A DNA stretch of 46,914 nucleotides, taken from NCBI GenBank assembly GCA_017416185.1, contig JAFQDF010000002.1, positions 1-46,914 on the forward strand. The letters run 5' to 3'. Origin of the DNA: Clostridia bacterium (GTDB lineage: Bacteria; Bacillota; Clostridia; Oscillospirales; CAG-272). The stretch's first letter is position 1. Each line of letters starts with the position of its first letter. Of the stretch, positions 38,901 through 46,753 are shown piece by piece. A program made the translations under genes and the position numbers. A model generated the notes under the pieces. The model saw only the letters and a program-made list of their open reading frames with translations. It was not told the DNA's origin and searched no databases.

Positions 38901-40919
38901 CCTCTCAATGTTTCCTCTCACGGTGACGATATGCAGTTCAGATTTTCGGGAGATGATGACGTTTGGATCTTCATTGACGGCAAGCTGGTGCTTGACCTCG
39001 GCGGTGTCCATGACGTGGTTTACGGAGAGATCAACTTTGCTACAGGCAAGATAAAAACCGGACAGGCTATCTCATCCTCTCAGGTAGCAGACAACGTAGC
39101 AGGTGACTACACCGAAATGCCCGGGCTTTCTGCAACAAACACCAACGGTGTAACTACATATGATCTTCCGCATCTCGAAGGCGGTCAGTATCATACGGTA
39201 ACAGTATACTATCTTGAGCGAGGTTCGGCACTTTCCAACTGTGCGATTTACTTTAATATTTCACCCTTCTACGAGCTTGAGATTCTCAAGCGAGATTCCG
39301 TAACGGGTAACGGACTTGAGGGTGCTGAGTTTACGGTATATACGGATCCCGAATGTACACAGGTCGCAAATCTTTATACCCGTGATGAAAACGGAAATCT
39401 TATTGGCGTTGATGCTGTCTTCTATACCGATGCTGACGGTATTGCACGCTGTGAGGGCCTGTACGCAGGCGGTACCTATTACATCAAGGAAACTAAACCT
39501 CCCGACGGATATCCGGATATGAGTATGTATATCATCGTAGCCAACCTTGCTCATCCCGGTGAATCGGTAACGATAGCTGTTGACAGTACAGGTAAGGAAT
39601 GGATTTATGCCGATGAGTACGTATATTCAGACGAGCATAACCACCGCATAGAGCTTGCTGTCTACAACAGTAAGTATATCGGCGGTGAACAGGAGATATA
39701 CGTCAGAAAAGAATGGGGAGAGGGAAGTGTCCCGGAAAACGTAACCTTACAGCTATACGCTAACGGTATCGCGACAGACAGAACTGTTGATCTTAACGAG
39801 CGTACCGATTGGGAAGCTTTCTTATATAAACTTCCACTCAATGATGAATATGGCAATAAAATAGATTATACCTTTAAGGAGATAAGCGGTCCCCCCGGTT
39901 ATACTATAACGATCACCGAAACAGAGGGTCATCACGATGAGACAACAGAGGTTCCGGGATATTGGAAAGAAGTAAACTCACTTGAAGACGGTAAGATTTA
40001 CAGATTTGTTAATACCGTAACCGGCAATGCGATATCCTGTAACAGTGACGATTCTATATCACCCTCTAACGCAAATGAAATGGACCATTCCACACATTGG
40101 CAGGCAATCGCAACAAGCGGTAAGTTCCTTTTGCATAATGAGTATTACGGACGTGATTACCTGTACATAGGAGCAGGAAGCGTTTCATCAACAACCACTT
40201 ATAATTCAAATAACAATCTGATAACCTATTCCAACGGCAAGCTTTCGGCCACCTTCCGCAGCGGTATTTGGAACAGGACCTATTATATTACCGAAGGCAG
40301 CACTTCATATGGCTCCACAACATCGCAGAGCAGCGGTGCCACATTTAAACTGTATGAATGGGTACCTCCGACTGAGGAGACTGTTGATAAAACAGTTTCG
40401 GGATGGCTTGTTACCAATACTCCGTGGCCAAAAACGACTTCAATTCCCGTAGTCAAGGAATGGGATGCAACGGTAGATTCTCCCCCGGAGAGTGCAAGCT
40501 TCAGCCTGTATCTTGTAGCTGACGGCAATCAAAGCCAGCCTCAATGGATAGCTGACCTTACCTTAACAGCAGAAAGCGGTTGGAAGGGAAGCTTTGAGAA
40601 TATAGATTATCCCGAGGACGGAAGCTATTACGTTGTTGTTGAGAATACAACTGACTATACAGTGACCTTCAGCTCTTCCACAGAAGCTGTTTACGTTAAC
40701 GGCAGCTTTGTAGAAGGCTCAAGGGTTGAATTTGACAGCGGTGGAAATGCCGTAGAGATCAAGGCGACCAACACCGCAAGGATCCTTCTTCCCGCAACGG
40801 GAGGTAAGGGAACTACTCGCTTGTATACCATTGGAGGTATACTGCTGATGACTACAGCGGCGATACTTCTTGTGTATAATTCTCGCAAGCGCAGATTGGA
40901 GGATAGCGGAACTCCATAG
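35922..40919 (+). CDS. Giant LPXTG-anchored pilus tip/adhesin protein with fibro-slime and Cna-B/SpaA domains
   Basis: 1665 residues. Order: basic N-terminus and one signal/anchor helix (about 22-45). Five His/Cys repeats (about 54-150) share the form C...HxHxxxCY. A CHAP-like domain (about 165-310) has GDWSGYFLDFC, with Ser230 where the catalytic Cys is expected and no His at the usual site. Beta-rich stalk segments follow (about 310-700). A fibro-slime/PA14-like domain (about 960-1110) has FSGDDDVWIFIDGKLVLDLG. A SpaA/Cna-B domain begins at about 1116 (LEILKRDSVTGNGLEGAEFT), with further Cna-B domains at about 1250 and 1505. The sortase motif LPATGG (about 1622) is followed by a helix and a basic tail. 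Size and position first among structural genes mark it as the tip adhesin. Start ATG 35922 follows AGAGGTGAGAG. Confidence 0.88.
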   Translation: MYDELVTQSAGFYKKHIRRRRWLRVLCVLSAIVVFVTTYALILPGITKERQSFCGLSEHTHTDACYEQREPELICELPEIVQHIHDHSCYDADTGELICTARQYDLHTHTDTCYDDGGILICQQEELCEHLHDHDCYEASTEDVELICGLSEHIHIDECYIDLNADIEDASVWEATLPELTGVWQDDLVAIAESQLGYSESESNIVIDSDITRGYTRYGEWAEDPYGDWSGYFLDFCISYTDIDPEYFPVDKDTELWIELLNESGYYRDPSFEPNAGDIVFFRDGRTALIAEYDSVIKTIEGDVNGTVGYVEHEKDEGIIGYADLNAAYEYYHSKQPIEQEYRDDTVTVKATYTAQAEIPDGATLSVKPITDADTQNLRYDQAKDAIDSANGQINEANITAFRLYDICFICEDKEIQPNDSVKIEITLNDLKADQSNDVSVVHFMQEGTELPVLEECDIGDELTVGFSVDSFSEFAIVTSTQNTLEFVSMTRNNDRSLSVIDPYAIISGNSALLLAADAEGNPYLSATTAYSHDIDTNLTVDIRAQQWKITANGGSYYVHSNFEGENVYLLIDAGVLTLTNTTDSASLFTLYWNAGVLRLSSNGYYLDPASETLLNTASTDLSFYSAPESGSIKVIFDATIGRPSYMDGNKRPYGQKYKYDGAGYRELNVTNGSTVVLPHNDPTSPDTANYISIHSNDGNPLNDWFELNGWYDAINKVYYDKSMLGKEIKVTASTIFYPEYIAKDYNAGYDNGNVIVGQPDTSDFINTYMFDYNEIFNVDKSYVSYFGTDSGGKYVTKWNVDTADPSGMVFFDYITPWGSDTGNIGYMLDRSLADTNGVTVNEEKTAGTRGSDITFPGTITSNILGGLGTSNVNNPRIDALFTKETIPGRVYLGEGDWFYNYDETIGFYYYNSAANAAAYNRDEQRFYVYDYPVRIDNNNSMHDFTPFTYRDTTVGDIASDGSPALREKDNEVNYWVGMQSDINFYLPEDSGSPLNVSSHGDDMQFRFSGDDDVWIFIDGKLVLDLGGVHDVVYGEINFATGKIKTGQAISSSQVADNVAGDYTEMPGLSATNTNGVTTYDLPHLEGGQYHTVTVYYLERGSALSNCAIYFNISPFYELEILKRDSVTGNGLEGAEFTVYTDPECTQVANLYTRDENGNLIGVDAVFYTDADGIARCEGLYAGGTYYIKETKPPDGYPDMSMYIIVANLAHPGESVTIAVDSTGKEWIYADEYVYSDEHNHRIELAVYNSKYIGGEQEIYVRKEWGEGSVPENVTLQLYANGIATDRTVDLNERTDWEAFLYKLPLNDEYGNKIDYTFKEISGPPGYTITITETEGHHDETTEVPGYWKEVNSLEDGKIYRFVNTVTGNAISCNSDDSISPSNANEMDHSTHWQAIATSGKFLLHNEYYGRDYLYIGAGSVSSTTTYNSNNNLITYSNGKLSATFRSGIWNRTYYITEGSTSYGSTTSQSSGATFKLYEWVPPTEETVDKTVSGWLVTNTPWPKTTSIPVVKEWDATVDSPPESASFSLYLVADGNQSQPQWIADLTLTAESGWKGSFENIDYPEDGSYYVVVENTTDYTVTFSSSTEAVYVNGSFVEGSRVEFDSGGNAVEIKATNTARILLPATGGKGTTRLYTIGGILLMTTAAILLVYNSRKRRLEDSGTP

Positions 40920-40974
40920 CGCAAGCCCCAAAAGTCAAAAAATAAATAAAATATAAAAAAGAAAGGAAAACATC

Positions 40975-42468
40975 ATGAAAAACATGAAAAAACTCGTTGG
41001 CATCATTATGCTGGCAACCGCGCTCATTCTGAGCACACTCGTTCCTTCATTCGCAACCGACATCACCATCACCGGTGGAGCAGACGGCTCTGTTTATTCA
41101 GCCTTTAAGCTTCTCGATGCTACTGACGGCGGCGACGGTAAGTTCGCTTATACCCTTAACGATACTTATACCGTAGTTCTTCAGTCCGTAACCGGTAAGA
41201 CCGAGCAGGCAGACATCGTTGCTTACATTCAGGCTCTTGATGCAGCAGCTATCGCTGATTTTGCAGAGGACGCTTATGCAGCTATCGTTGAGGCAGGCAT
41301 AGCAGCCGATGCTGAATCTTCTGATGCAAAGTTCACAGGTGTTGAGCAGGGTTACTACCTTATCGCTGAGACCGCTCTCGGCAACACCGCTGATACCTAC
41401 TCTCTCGTTATGCTTGATACAGCAGGTCAGGAGAACATTGAGGTAAGCACAAAGGAAGATATCCCTACCGTTGAGAAAAAGGTAGAAGAAAAGAACGATA
41501 CCACAGGCGAAACCTCCTGGGGTGACAGCGCTGACTATGACATCGGCGATTCCATCAGCTACAAGCTTACAGGTACTGTTTCCGCTAAGTACGCTGACTA
41601 TAAGAGCTACTACTACAGCTTCGTAGATACTATGGTTGAGGGTCTTACCTATAATAAGGATGCTAAGGTTACAATCGACGGTGTTGACGTTACCGAGCAG
41701 TTTACTATCGTTGAGACAGAGGATGGCTTTACCGCTACCGCTAACTTAAAGGAGATCACCGGTGTTACTGTTACCGCTACCTCTACCGTAGTTGTTGAGT
41801 ATACATGTACTCTTAACGAGAACGCTGTTAAGGGCGGCGAGGGCAACGTAAACGAAGTATACATCGAGTACGAAAATAATCCTTCCGTTGAGGCAGACGG
41901 CAATCCTGACACTCCCGACAAGCCCGATGAACCCTCCGAATCCGAGAAGGACGTAAACGTTGTATTTACCTTTGATGCAGTTGTTAATAAGACTGACAAG
42001 GACGGTGCAGCTCTCGCAGGTGCAGGCTTTACTCTTTACAAGAACGTTGAGGGCGAATACGTTGCAGTTGGTACTGAGATCACAGGTGTTACCACATTTA
42101 CATTCGAAGGTCTTGATGCAGGCATCTATAAGCTTGTGGAGACAACAGTTCCCGAAGGCTACAACAAGGCTGATGACGTTGTATTTGAGGTAGTTCCTAC
42201 TTACGATGAAACAACCGATCCTGATACCCTTACTGCACTTACAGTTGAAAACGAGGCAGGCGAGGTTATTTCTACAGGTGACGAGGCAACCTTCTCTACC
42301 ATCGTTCTCGAAGGTAAGGTTGTAACTGATGTAGTTAACGTTGCAGGTACTGAGCTTCCCTCCACAGGTGGTATCGGTACAACCATCTTCTACATTGCAG
42401 GTGGTGTACTTGTTCTTGCAGCTATCGTACTTCTCGTTGCTAAGAAGCGTATGAGCGCAGAAGGCTAA
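40975..42468 (+). CDS. Major pilin, SpaH/EbpB-like, LPXTG-anchored
   Basis: 497 residues: signal peptide (MKKLVGIIMLATALILSTLV, cleavage about residue 29 before TDITI), an N-terminal pilin domain (GADGSVYSAFKLLDATDGGD), and a middle Cna-B-like domain preceded by IPTVEKKVEEKN, whose Lys is a candidate for sortase-made pilin cross-links. A C-terminal Cna-B domain (VNKTDKDGAALAGAGFTLYK) has an E-box, YKLVETTVPEGYN, needed for internal isopeptide bonds. It ends in ELPSTGG, a membrane helix and KKRMSAEG. Codon use is strongly biased (GTT, CTT, AAG), as in abundant proteins. It is preceded by GAAAGGA and followed by a hairpin before the sortase. Confidence 0.92.
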   Translation: MKNMKKLVGIIMLATALILSTLVPSFATDITITGGADGSVYSAFKLLDATDGGDGKFAYTLNDTYTVVLQSVTGKTEQADIVAYIQALDAAAIADFAEDAYAAIVEAGIAADAESSDAKFTGVEQGYYLIAETALGNTADTYSLVMLDTAGQENIEVSTKEDIPTVEKKVEEKNDTTGETSWGDSADYDIGDSISYKLTGTVSAKYADYKSYYYSFVDTMVEGLTYNKDAKVTIDGVDVTEQFTIVETEDGFTATANLKEITGVTVTATSTVVVEYTCTLNENAVKGGEGNVNEVYIEYENNPSVEADGNPDTPDKPDEPSESEKDVNVVFTFDAVVNKTDKDGAALAGAGFTLYKNVEGEYVAVGTEITGVTTFTFEGLDAGIYKLVETTVPEGYNKADDVVFEVVPTYDETTDPDTLTALTVENEAGEVISTGDEATFSTIVLEGKVVTDVVNVAGTELPSTGGIGTTIFYIAGGVLVLAAIVLLVAKKRMSAEG

Positions 42469-42480
42469 ATTAAATACTTA

Positions 42481-42517
42481 ACTGTTGACCTTGGGGCTTG
42501 CCCCAAGGTACAACAGT
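42481..42517 (+). terminator. Hairpin between major pilin and sortase C genes (partial terminator or mRNA stabiliser)
   Basis: ACTGTTG (42481-42487) and CCTTGGGG (42489-42496) pair with CCCCAAGG (42501-42508) and CAACAGT (42511-42517) around a CTTG loop. No T-run follows, so it should not end transcription fully; it can protect the pilin mRNA from 3' decay and lower sortase expression. Confidence 0.7.
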
Positions 42518-42531
42518 AAGGAGAATCCAAT

Positions 42532-43350
42532 ATGAAGAAGCATATTTCTACTATAATTTTAATATTTGTCTTTATTATTGGGTTGTCCTTGCTGCTGTAC
42601 CCGACCATCAGTGACTACTGGAATTCCCTTCATCAGTCCAAGGCCATCGCTACCTATATCGAACAGGTTGCCGATCTTGATGAAGAGAAATATCAGAAGA
42701 TGCTTGACAATGCTTATAATTACAACGCGTCCCTTTTAAAGCGTAGAACTCCATATAACATTACCCCTGAGCAGAAGGCTGATTATTATATCACCCTTGA
42801 TCCCGGCGGACTGGGTATTATGGCATACATAGAGATACCTGCTATCGGTGTATCTCTGCCTATATATCACGGTACCGATGAATCGGTATTGCAGAAGGCT
42901 GTTGGTCATTTGGAGTGGACTAGCCTTCCTGTCGGCGGTGAAAGCACCCATTGCGTTGTTTCAGGTCACAGAGGCTTACCTTCTTCAAGACTGTTTACAG
43001 ATCTTGATAAGATAAAAGAAGGGGATATATTTTTTATCCGTGTACTTGATGAGCTTTTGACATATGAGGTTACCAGGATACTTACCGTTGAACCACATCA
43101 AGTGCAATCTCTCAGGATAGAGAAGGGGAAGGATCTATGTACTCTTGTAACTTGTACCCCATACGGAGTTAACTCTCACAGATTGCTTGTTATTGGAGAA
43201 AGAACAGTAAATCCCGAGGATGCACCAACGGTACACGTTACCGCCGATGCTATGCAGATCGAACCCATAATTGTAGCGCCTATAGTTGCGATCCCCTTGC
43301 TGCTAATATTGTTTGCAGCACTATTATTCAGTACACGAAAAAAGAGATAG
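42532..43350 (+). CDS. srtC: Class C (pilin-polymerising) sortase
   Basis: 272 residues with an N-terminal membrane helix (IILIFVFIIGLSLLLYP) and a C-terminal helix (VAPIVAIPLLLILFAALLF), the two-anchor topology of class C sortases. The catalytic His is in CVVSGHRGLPSSRLFTDL, the Cys in TLVTCTPYGVNSHRLLV, and the Arg in the same last segment. A lid-like stretch precedes the core (YNASLLKRRTPYNITPEQKA). It joins pilin subunits through LPXTG motifs to the pilin-motif lysine. Its place right after the major pilin gene is the standard one. Ribosome site AAGGAGAA. Confidence 0.93.
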   Translation: MKKHISTIILIFVFIIGLSLLLYPTISDYWNSLHQSKAIATYIEQVADLDEEKYQKMLDNAYNYNASLLKRRTPYNITPEQKADYYITLDPGGLGIMAYIEIPAIGVSLPIYHGTDESVLQKAVGHLEWTSLPVGGESTHCVVSGHRGLPSSRLFTDLDKIKEGDIFFIRVLDELLTYEVTRILTVEPHQVQSLRIEKGKDLCTLVTCTPYGVNSHRLLVIGERTVNPEDAPTVHVTADAMQIEPIIVAPIVAIPLLLILFAALLFSTRKKR

Positions 43351-43362
43351 GAGTAACCGAGG

Positions 43363-44091
43363 ATGAAAAAAGCATTATTGTTTGTTATAATAGTTACATT
43401 AATACTGTTATCCTTAGATATTGCTGTTTTTTCCCGTGTGCTTCCCGATCTTGAGCGCAATGGATCTGTCAGTGTTACTATGCGCTATGGCGGAAATCCT
43501 GTCCCCGGCGGAACTATGACACTATACCGTGTTGGTGACGTGGTTATCGAGGATGGTAACTGTATCTTTAAATTAACCGAACACTTCGCAGAATTGGATC
43601 TGAATTTAAGTGATCTTGAATCCGATCAGCTGGTTTTTGATGTTGCCGGTCATATAGATGATAATAATATCGATGGTGTAACAAAGGATATTGATGCAAA
43701 TGGCAGAGTTATTTTTGAAGCTCTTGAACCCGGCTTATATATGCTTATTCAGAAGACTGCAGCTACAGGCTATAACTGTTCAAATCCTTTTCTTGTATCC
43801 CTGCCGATGAATGGTAATGATGAGTATATATATGATGTTGATGCATCAGCTAAGGCAGAGCTTACCAAGAATAATGATAATCCTTATGATGATACTACAC
43901 CTGACAGCGATACCTCCACGGGAGGACGTGATACCACAGGTGGACGTGTAACTACCTCAGGCGGTAACAGACTTCCGCAGACAGGTCAGTTGAAGTGGCC
44001 TATTCCTATTCTAACGGTTGCGGGTGCCGGTTTTGTGCTTGTGGGTATGCTGTTGTGCTTTGGAAGCAAAAGGACGCACAATGAGAATTAA
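43363..44091 (+). CDS. Minor (basal) pilin with LPQTG motif
   Basis: 242 residues: N-terminal signal (ALLFVIIVTLILLSLDIAVF), one pilin-like beta domain (about 35-165; GSVSVTMRYGGNPVPGGTMT, VIFEALEPGLYMLIQKTAAT, a Cna-B-type closing strand with Gln in the E-box place), and an Asp/Thr/Gly-rich linker of about 35 residues. The sortase signal LPQTGQ is followed by a membrane helix and KRTHNEN. A single domain plus low-complexity linker is typical of the basal pilin that attaches the fibre to peptidoglycan. It overlaps the following sortase by 11 bp. Confidence 0.85.
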   Translation: MKKALLFVIIVTLILLSLDIAVFSRVLPDLERNGSVSVTMRYGGNPVPGGTMTLYRVGDVVIEDGNCIFKLTEHFAELDLNLSDLESDQLVFDVAGHIDDNNIDGVTKDIDANGRVIFEALEPGLYMLIQKTAATGYNCSNPFLVSLPMNGNDEYIYDVDASAKAELTKNNDNPYDDTTPDSDTSTGGRDTTGGRVTTSGGNRLPQTGQLKWPIPILTVAGAGFVLVGMLLCFGSKRTHNEN

Positions 44092-44719
44092 AGTTGGTTT
44101 AACGTGTATTATACTGGGTTCTGTGCTGATTTTGTCGGCTATGCTTCTGTATATTCATAACAGCAACGAGGAGGCCGAAGCCGGACAGACATCTCAGAAG
44201 ATGCTGGCTGAGGTGGTCGAAGCGATAAAGGAGCGAAGCTCAAATCGGGGATTCGAAGAAAAAGATACTTTATCAGCCAATGAACAGGATTCGGATATAG
44301 AATCAGCTGCTGATGAAAATGATATGCTTACCGTCGAAGTCGGAGGGTACAGCTATATAGGGTATCTCTATATTCCCACTCTTGAAAATCTTGAGCTGCC
44401 CTGTATGGCCCAGTGGAGTTATGATCTGCTCAAGCAAGCCCCCTGCCGTTATTCAGGATCGGCTATGAGCGACGATCTGGTGCTTTTAGGGCATAACTAC
44501 ACCGTTCATTTTGGCAAGCTCTCGAGGCTTGAATATGGCGATAGGGTGTATTTCACGGATATGGACGGAACGGTTCATACCTATGAGGTTTTAGGAATAG
44601 ACGTTCTAAAGGATACAGATGTTGAAAATATGACCTCCGGAGAGTATGACCTCAGCTTATTTACCTGTGATTACAGCGGGGTAAACAGACTTACCGTCAG
44701 ATGTGACAGGGTATCCTGA
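44081..44719 (+). CDS. Second sortase, not class C
   Basis: I use ATG 44081 (MRIKVGLTCI), inside the end of the minor pilin gene; earlier in-frame ATGs would lie deep in that gene. The 212-residue product has one N-terminal membrane helix (CIILGSVLILSAMLLYI), an acidic linker (about 30-85) and a compact sortase domain (about 88-212). The catalytic His is in LVLLGHNYTVHFGKLSRLEY, the Cys in LSLFTCDYSGVNRLTVRC, with the Arg after it. It lacks the C-terminal helix and lid of class C enzymes and is small, resembling class D/E-like housekeeping types. It may anchor the finished pilus to the wall. It is the last gene before a strong terminator. Confidence 0.85.
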   Translation: MRIKVGLTCIILGSVLILSAMLLYIHNSNEEAEAGQTSQKMLAEVVEAIKERSSNRGFEEKDTLSANEQDSDIESAADENDMLTVEVGGYSYIGYLYIPTLENLELPCMAQWSYDLLKQAPCRYSGSAMSDDLVLLGHNYTVHFGKLSRLEYGDRVYFTDMDGTVHTYEVLGIDVLKDTDVENMTSGEYDLSLFTCDYSGVNRLTVRCDRVS

Positions 44720-44723
44720 ATAT

Positions 44724-44764
44724 AGCTTCACCCCACCGAAAAATCGGTGGGGTGAAGCTGTAAT
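44724..44764. terminator. Strong terminator at the end of the pilus operon
   Basis: AGCTTCACCCCACCGA (44724-44739) pairs perfectly with TCGGTGGGGTGAAGCT (44744-44759), 16 bp with an AAAA loop. It separates the pilus operon from convergent genes. Confidence 0.85.
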
Positions 44765-44765
44765 C

Positions 44766-45053
44766 TTATAAAAGCTCTATTTCTCCTAATTTGCCATCAG
44801 CGATATAATCGTCCTTAAACTCACGCATCTTATCCATATGAGGCTGAGTGCAGTGGATCTGCTGATGCTCCTTGTTTTCCCATTGCTCTATAAGCAGAAG
44901 CTCATTGTTGTCACTTTCGGAAAAGTAATAATCATACTTGACACATCCGTTTTCATTTCTTATTGTGTCAAGAATACCTTCTGATTTCATCCTTTCGACA
45001 AAAGCCTCGCGCTTGCCTTCAAGACAGTTGAATTTAACGTAAATAGTATACAT
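44766..45053 (-). CDS. Antibiotic biosynthesis monooxygenase (ABM/YgiN-like) domain protein
   Basis: 95 residues, the length of single-domain dimeric alpha-beta barrel proteins. The order strand-helix-strand is visible: MYTIYVKFNCLEGKREAFVE, then NENGCVKYDYYFSE, LLLIEQWENKEHQQIHCTQP and MDKMREFK. The E-x-W segment followed by a His is the usual ligand pocket of YgiN-type quinol monooxygenases. Many such proteins have no known substrate. It starts at ATG 45053 with GGAG 7 bp ahead, and an HD-domain gene lies 16 bp upstream on the same strand, so they are likely co-transcribed. Confidence 0.85.
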   Translation of the reverse strand: MYTIYVKFNCLEGKREAFVERMKSEGILDTIRNENGCVKYDYYFSESDNNELLLIEQWENKEHQQIHCTQPHMDKMREFKDDYIADGKLGEIELL

Positions 45054-45069
45054 AACTCCTCCGTTCAGG

Positions 45070-45498
45070 TTAGTTGCCTAAAACCTCTAATGCCTTTTTG
45101 TATTTTTCTGCCCAGTACACCGCTTTATCGTCTATTACGTCAAGTCGGGTCTGGTCTGCGTTGTGAAGAATATCAGCGATCTTTACGGTTTTGGCAAGAC
45201 TGTTTTTCTTGATATCTTCAAGATAATCAAGATAGGGAACGTCATTGTCATGGGTCAGCAATCTTACAGCCTCAATAACGCGGCTGTTAAAACCCATTTC
45301 TATTAGATCATCAATGGTATAGTCGGTGTCCTCTACAACATCATGTAGCAATGCGACAACGGTAGAATCTTCATCCTGCATCTGCTCGGCTATGTGGAGG
45401 GGATGAAATACATATGGAATATCATTATAATCATATTGACCCATATGAGCCTTGTAGCATAGCTTCAGGGCTTTTTTTGTTGCATTTGTATAGATCAT
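45070..45498 (-). CDS. Small HD-domain hydrolase, RelA/SpoT-hydrolase (MESH1)-like
   Basis: 142 residues. The HD set is clear: CYKAHMGQYDYNDIPYVFHP (first His and the PYxxHP motif), VALLHDVVEDTDYTIDDL (HD plus the ED dyad) and KTVKIADILHNADQTRLD (final Asp and the Asn). These motifs and the size match free-standing ppGpp/metazoan-SpoT-like hydrolase domains, with no synthetase or TGS/ACT part. It may remove alarmones or hydrolyse another nucleotide. It stands with the ABM gene downstream and a zinc-ribbon membrane gene upstream on the same strand, with gaps of 16 and 12 bp. Confidence 0.88.
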   Translation of the reverse strand: MIYTNATKKALKLCYKAHMGQYDYNDIPYVFHPLHIAEQMQDEDSTVVALLHDVVEDTDYTIDDLIEMGFNSRVIEAVRLLTHDNDVPYLDYLEDIKKNSLAKTVKIADILHNADQTRLDVIDDKAVYWAEKYKKALEVLGN

Positions 45499-45510
45499 AA
45501 TATTATATAC

Positions 45511-46383
45511 TCAGTTTACAAAGAGATGCTTTCTGTTATTAAAATACTTTACATTGAGTATTATCACTACAATTGTAACTATAGCACCTATAATAGATGG
45601 AACAATGTCAACGGTTATTTCAGGGGGACATAGTATATACTTTACGAAAGAATCAACCAAACCAATAACTGCAGAGAATCCATACACACAGTAAAGCATT
45701 ATAGGACCGTTTTTACAGTATCCGGAAAGACGGAAGCGTGCATAAACAGATAATATCGCAGAAGCAAGGTACAATGCGGCTACAATATAGTCTACATTTT
45801 GAAATTCGGGAGCAAGCTCAAGTATTTCTTTTGTCAGCTCTGGGTCTATAAAGCCTGTTACTCGATTTATTGCCTCACCGATACACACAATAGCTGATGC
45901 AAATAAAGCAAAATTGATAAGGAACTTAAACCAACCCATTTTTTGCTTAGGGAGAGATGCAGTGGCTTGCTGCTGAGGTTGATAAGTTTGCTGCTGAGTT
46001 TGGTATGAAGCCTCTTGCTGAGGATTAGCCACACGGTAGGTATGGTCGATATCCTGCTGAGACTGATTCTGTACAGGCTGATTATGTACAGGCTGAGGAG
46101 GACGTACACGGCAGGTGTGATCACCGTCAAAATCCCCTTGCGGCTCAAAGAAAGCCTGATCCTGCTGAGGCCTAAAACCCTGCTGAGATTGATCCTGCGT
46201 GGGCAGAGGAGGACGCACACGGTAGGTTGAATCAACATTCAACTCCTGCTGCTGATTCTGTTCTGACTGCTGGTAGCTCTGCTGTGGTTGTGGTTGTGTG
46301 GCTGGCTTTTTTACAGGTGTTCCGCAGGAGGGACAAAAGCCGGCATTATCATTTAGCTGTATTCCGCAATTCTTGCAAAACAT
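45511..46383 (-). CDS. Zinc-ribbon membrane protein with Gln/Pro-rich repeat linker
   Basis: 290 residues. A zinc ribbon lies at residues 1-25 (MFCKNCGIQLNDNAGFCPSC). A Gln/Pro-rich disordered segment (about 30-145) repeats a short unit three times: DSTYRVRPP, DHTCRVRPP and DHTYRVANP. Four membrane helices follow (about 150-285; FLINFALFASAIVCIGEAI, VAALYLASAILSVYARF, IMLYCVYGFSAVIGLVDSF, IIGAIVTIVVIILNVKYF). Proteins beginning with such a ribbon followed by a membrane domain are common in Clostridia, with unknown function. The ATG at 46383 follows AAAGGAGAAAG. Confidence 0.75.
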   Translation of the reverse strand: MFCKNCGIQLNDNAGFCPSCGTPVKKPATQPQPQQSYQQSEQNQQQELNVDSTYRVRPPLPTQDQSQQGFRPQQDQAFFEPQGDFDGDHTCRVRPPQPVHNQPVQNQSQQDIDHTYRVANPQQEASYQTQQQTYQPQQQATASLPKQKMGWFKFLINFALFASAIVCIGEAINRVTGFIDPELTKEILELAPEFQNVDYIVAALYLASAILSVYARFRLSGYCKNGPIMLYCVYGFSAVIGLVDSFVKYILCPPEITVDIVPSIIGAIVTIVVIILNVKYFNNRKHLFVN

Positions 46384-46464
46384 ATCTTTCTCCTTTTATA
46401 TTATAATTTGATTTTATTATAGTGAATCGGTCAATAATTGTCAATAGAAGGTGTTTAACTTTTA

Positions 46465-46677
46465 TCAAGGATTAAATATGCCTACTCGCTTTCCGTCCAT
46501 ATCATAGTGAAGCAGCGGCTTTTTTCTACCGTCTAAATATACAGCGTAGGCTATTTCGCCAATGCGTGCTTTGTAGTAGCGTGAACTACTGACGTTGACC
46601 TTCCAAGTGTCACCCAGGTCATTTTTATAAATTAATTGATACGTATCAGAGTCATCACCGGATATTAAATATAACAT
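46465..46677 (-). CDS. Short hypothetical protein (possible fragment)
   Basis: A 70-codon frame begins MLYLISGDDSDTYQLIYKND and continues GDTWKVNVSSSRYYKARIG, a balanced, protein-like composition with several Tyr. There is no ribosome site ahead of ATG 46677, and a terminator-like hairpin lies just upstream (46707-46736). The frame stays open further upstream, so this may be the surviving 3' part of a longer gene. I do not recognise the family, and expression is doubtful. Confidence 0.4.
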   Translation of the reverse strand: MLYLISGDDSDTYQLIYKNDLGDTWKVNVSSSRYYKARIGEIAYAVYLDGRKKPLLHYDMDGKRVGIFNP

Positions 46678-46706
46678 ATTTTTTTGTTCTTTGCAACAGA
46701 TAGAAA

Positions 46707-46736
46707 ATCGCCCTGCCGATTTTTCGGCAGGGCGAT
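46707..46736 (-). terminator. Terminator of the partial gene at the right edge
   Basis: ATCGCCCTGCCGA (46707-46719) pairs with TCGGCAGGGCGAT (46724-46736), 13 bp; on the minus strand TTTCT follows. It lies 17 bp past the stop of the minus-strand partial gene. Confidence 0.8.
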
Positions 46737-46753
46737 AAGTCTTGTTTTATGAA

